From NCBI GenBank assembly GCA_947499755.1, contig CANMPU010000030.1, positions 1 through 8,543 on the forward strand: 8,543 nucleotides of DNA, read 5' to 3'. The translations under genes and the position numbers were made by a program. This DNA comes from Betaproteobacteria bacterium (GTDB taxonomy: Bacteria; Pseudomonadota; Gammaproteobacteria; Burkholderiales; CANMPU01). Each line of letters opens with the position of its first letter. The stretch's first letter is position 1. Positions 7,269-8,543 of this stretch are shown here, in pieces. A model generated the notes under the pieces. It saw only the letters and a list, made by a program, of their open reading frames with translations. It made no database searches and was not told the DNA's origin.

Positions 7269-7326
7269 AGCGAATGAAATTGTGTACGCCCGAAAGACTG
7301 CCAGGGCTAATTAGGGTGATCGCGTC
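7226..7326. repeat. 101-bp element bounded by a perfect 13-bp inverted repeat
   Basis: GACGCGATCACCC (7226-7238) is the exact reverse complement of GGGTGATCGCGTC (7314-7326). Further scattered complementarity continues inward, and the interior has a small stem TTCGC/GCGAA (7259-7263/7270-7274). The element lies between the micro-ORF and the 3' end of the minus-strand EthD-family gene. No flanking target duplication or T-run is evident. It could be a structured RNA, a miniature mobile element or a transcript-end structure. Confidence 0.75.
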
Positions 7327-7341
7327 CTTTGAAACTAAACT

Positions 7342-7665
7342 CTAGAACTCGAACGTTTGTTCTTCTGCGATCAAAAATATTGGCGCGCCACCAGTTGATA
7401 TTTTTACCGCGTGGGCTAATGCTTCTTGAGTGCCCGCAGTTCCGGCAGATCTTTTAAGGGCAGCCATTGAAGGAAAATGTACTTGAACCATCCGATAATA
7501 CGGCGGCGTTCCCTGAGGCGAGCCGACTATTTTTGTCGTGACGATTTTCGTTTTACCTGCTATTTTTTTCGCTGCGAGCGGCACATGTTTTTCCGTATAG
7601 ACCCTCTCAAAAGCTGCGATATTTTTTGGACGTGGATAAATTACGATAAATCTTGGATCGGCCAT
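7342..7665 (-). CDS. EthD-family protein (dimeric alpha/beta barrel)
   Basis: A 107-residue protein beginning MADPRFIVIYPRP. It fits the EthD-like dimeric alpha/beta-barrel family in length and pattern: an N-terminal beta strand FIVIYP, the helix AFERVYTEKHVPLAAKKIAG with the conserved Tyr and His-Val-Pro, then PYYRMVQVHFPSMAALKRSAG and a C-terminal strand IFLIAEE. The family is named for EthD of an ethyl tert-butyl ether degradation cluster, but the role of most members is unknown, so no substrate is given. The ATG at 7665 is preferred because an AGGAG site (7672-7676) lies 6 bases upstream; the frame stays open to a TTG at 7731, but that overlaps the predicted -10. It stands alone on the minus strand, facing the operon, with repeats on both sides. 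Confidence 0.85.
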   Translation of the reverse strand: MADPRFIVIYPRPKNIAAFERVYTEKHVPLAAKKIAGKTKIVTTKIVGSPQGTPPYYRMVQVHFPSMAALKRSAGTAGTQEALAHAVKISTGGAPIFLIAEEQTFEF

Positions 7666-7671
7666 TTGTTT

Positions 7672-7676
7672 CTCCT
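7672..7676 (-). promoter_or_regulatory. Ribosome binding site of the EthD-family gene
   Basis: On the minus strand AGGAG lies 6 bases before the ATG at 7665. It sets the start there rather than at the upstream in-frame ATG (7704) or TTG (7731). Confidence 0.8.
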
Positions 7677-7730
7677 CTAATGTTTTAAAAAAATTCCCTG
7701 CCATTTTCAAAAAGAATCTGCGACTTGGCA

Positions 7731-7759
7731 AGCATAACGTGGAGTGGCCGTATTGACAA
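7731..7759 (-). promoter_or_regulatory. Predicted sigma-70 promoter of the EthD-family gene
   Basis: On the minus strand TTGTCA (7759-7754) is separated by exactly 17 bases from TATGCT (7736-7731). These match the consensus at 5 of 6 and 4 of 6 positions. Transcription would begin near 7724, giving a leader of about 60 bases that contains the AGGAG site. Confidence 0.55.
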
Positions 7760-7785
7760 CTTTAAGATTGGTATTACAACGATGC

Positions 7786-7813
7786 CGTCGCCTCGACGAA
7801 AGCCGGGGTCCAG
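7786..7813 (+). repeat. GAAA-hairpin repeat, degenerate copy
   Basis: This stretch ends ACGAAAGCCGGGGTCCAG and so has the same GAAA loop, right arm and TCCAG end as the other copies, but its left arm is decayed and pairs poorly. It faces the inverted copy at 7822-7860, giving a head-to-head pair as in bipartite palindromic elements. Confidence 0.6.
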
Positions 7814-7821
7814 CCATTATT

Positions 7822-7860
7822 TATTGAAAGCCACTAGATGTCGGTATTCACCGGTATGAC
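7822..7860 (-). repeat. GAAA-hairpin repeat, copy 2 (inverted)
   Basis: Read on the minus strand from 7860 it starts GTCATACCGGTGAA and matches copy 1 (7039-7077) in 34 of 39 positions, including an AGTGG-TTTCAATA tail beyond the hairpin. The stem is imperfect here and the loop region reads GAAT. Confidence 0.8.
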
Positions 7861-7876
7861 AACCACACTGATTTAC

Positions 7877-7924
7877 ATCGGTGCGGTAACAACGCCGATA
7901 TATCGCTATGCCATCGACACCGAT
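7877..7924. repeat. Short inverted repeat between repeat copies
   Basis: ATCGGTG (7877-7883) and CACCGAT (7918-7924) are exact reverse complements separated by 34 bases. It may be a decayed repeat unit. Nothing else is evident in the stretch between the EthD promoter and 7940 apart from the repeats. Confidence 0.35.
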
Positions 7925-7940
7925 AGGAAAACCCCACTCC

Positions 7941-7967
7941 GTCACCCCGGTGAAAACCGGGGTCTAG
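7941..7967 (+). repeat. GAAA-loop hairpin repeat, copy 3
   Basis: ACCCCGGT (7944-7951), GAAA (7952-7955) and ACCGGGGT (7956-7963) form a perfect 8-bp stem. Relative to copy 1 two adjacent stem positions differ in both arms so that pairing is kept. The unit ends GGTCTAG, where copy 1 has GTATCCAG; read on the minus strand, this CTA gives the TAG stop of the RTX fragment. Confidence 0.85.
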
Positions 7968-8203
7968 TCGTCTCCAGATAGGATGTCGTCGCCTTCTCCA
8001 CCAAACAGGGTGTCTGCGCCGGACTCGCCGCCGATGTTGTCGTCCCCCGCTTCGCCAAACATGACGTCATCTCCACTCCCGCCCCTGGCCCAGTCGTTAC
8101 CCGCCCCCGCATAAATGGTGTCGGCAGCACTATCCGCAGGTGCAGTCTCGCCTACCACCGGCTCGAATACACGCGAATCGTCCGTGTCGGTAAACAGTTC
8201 CAA
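7964..8203 (-). pseudogene. RTX calcium-binding repeat fragment
   Basis: The frame encodes 79 residues, of which 27-79 are RTX (hemolysin-type) nonapeptides in one register: ADTIYAGAG, NDWARGGSG, DDVMFGEAG, DDNIGGESG, ADTLFGGEG and a partial DDILSGDD. Such repeats bind Ca2+ in parallel beta-rolls, normally in large proteins secreted by a type I system. This fragment has no type I secretion signal after the repeats and no effector domain. The open frame begins at a TTG without a ribosome binding site, just after an in-frame TGA (8209-8207), and its TAG stop comes from repeat copy 3. It is more GC-rich than its surroundings, partly from Gly/Asp codons. It is most likely a remnant, perhaps joined originally to the overlapping ORF at 8152-8397. 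A short functional protein cannot be excluded. Confidence 0.6.
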
Positions 8204-8397
8204 GGGTCAGTTCCATACTTTATACGTAATCGGGTGCGATCTTTTATTCCGCGAGATAACGGTTCCGTGCCCTTAAACACAAGCCCCAAACGCTCTTTTA
8301 TATGGTTACATATTTTTAGACGGGCAAGTGTAAAGTTACTCGCTACCGGTCTACTACCGGCAATAGTTGCTTTACGATTATCAGGATGAATACGCAT
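8152..8397 (-). CDS. Hypothetical basic protein, possibly the 5' part of a broken RTX gene
   Basis: An 81-codon frame starts with ATG at 8397, preceded on the minus strand by GAGAGAGG about 3 bases away, a good but closely spaced Shine-Dalgarno. The product is basic (many Arg and Lys) with no signal peptide or membrane segment, and I recognise no family. The last 17 codons overlap the RTX fragment, which is read in another frame; a one-base change within about 8152-8206 would fuse the two into one protein of roughly 140-145 residues. It may therefore be a frameshifted gene start, an independent small gene, or a chance ORF. Confidence 0.35.
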   Translation of the reverse strand: MRIHPDNRKATIAGSRPVASNFTLARLKICNHIKERLGLVFKGTEPLSRGIKDRTRLRIKYGTDPWNCLPTRTIRVYSSRW

Positions 8398-8437
8398 AGA
8401 CCTCTCTCACATGTGTGTTGAGTCGTTTGCGCCGTGT

Positions 8438-8478
8438 CGCGGGATTCCGCGTTTCTGGTACCTACTGTTTTGGTAGGT
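8438..8478. other. Two adjacent hairpins
   Basis: CGCGG/CCGCG around GATT (8438-8451, followed by TTTC) and ACCTAC/GTAGGT around seven bases (8460-8478). They sit upstream of the minus-strand ORF starting at 8397. The first could be a weak plus-strand terminator; the second lacks a clear T-run. I see no coding region between 8398 and 8543. Confidence 0.35.
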
Positions 8479-8543
8479 CAATGGTTTTAATGACGGGGCT
8501 TTTGGTTCACGATACTTAGATTGGCCTTTAAATGCAATGCAGC

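Noticed and set aside
7665..7731. N-terminal extension of the EthD-family frame that reads SRRFFLK, resembling a twin-arginine export motif.
   Set aside because: It is followed by no hydrophobic core, starts at a TTG overlapping the predicted -10, and contains the AGGAG ribosome binding site of the better ATG at 7665.
7039..7967. CRISPR array suggested by several similar repeats.
   Set aside because: Copies are few, in both orientations, irregularly spaced by tens to hundreds of bases, and diverged; there are no uniform spacers or cas genes.
8152..8206. Programmed -1 frameshifting between the 8397 ORF and the RTX frame.
   Set aside because: No X-XXY-YYZ slippery heptamer or strong downstream structure is visible in the overlap; mutation, assembly error or unrelated frames are simpler.

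Overview
The window looks like a chromosomal segment of a proteobacterium, most likely a betaproteobacterium. The order acpP-fabF-pabC-mltG-tmk-holB-pilZ-tatD is shared by many beta- and gammaproteobacteria. The FabF sequence and a small ankyrin-repeat gene directly after tatD resemble betaproteobacterial arrangements as I remember them; this is recall, not a database result. Base composition is intermediate, a little under 50% G+C by eye. I cannot name a genus.

Positions 1-6839 are a compact plus-strand run of housekeeping genes. acpP and fabF supply the acyl carrier and the elongating condensing enzyme of type II fatty acid synthesis. pabC makes p-aminobenzoate for folate. mltG is the membrane lytic transglycosylase that ends glycan strands. 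tmk makes dTDP, and holB encodes the delta-prime subunit of the polymerase III clamp loader. pilZ is a type IV pilus biogenesis protein with a non-canonical PilZ domain, tatD a metal-dependent nuclease/hydrolase, and the last gene an exported ankyrin-repeat protein. From pabC onward the genes overlap or sit 2-14 bp apart. acpP and fabF have clear Shine-Dalgarno sequences; the next seven genes do not, which suggests translational coupling.

Positions 6840-8543 are different: gene-poor, repeat-rich and partly decayed. An AT-rich spacer is followed by a 39-bp repeat containing a perfect GAAA-loop hairpin, a second unrelated GC-rich hairpin, and a possible 30-codon ORF whose end lies inside a 101-bp element bounded by a perfect 13-bp inverted repeat. 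On the minus strand there is one solid gene, an EthD-family (dimeric alpha/beta barrel) protein with a good promoter and ribosome binding site. Upstream of it come further copies of the GAAA-hairpin repeat. The last copy supplies the stop codon of a minus-strand fragment made almost entirely of RTX calcium-binding nonapeptides. That fragment overlaps, out of frame, a basic 81-codon ORF with a good ribosome binding site, so the pair may be a frameshifted, truncated gene.

I see no convincing new defence, mobile or biosynthetic system. The items most worth a second look are the covarying hairpin repeats, the 13-bp inverted-repeat element with its micro-ORF, and the repeat-truncated RTX remnant.
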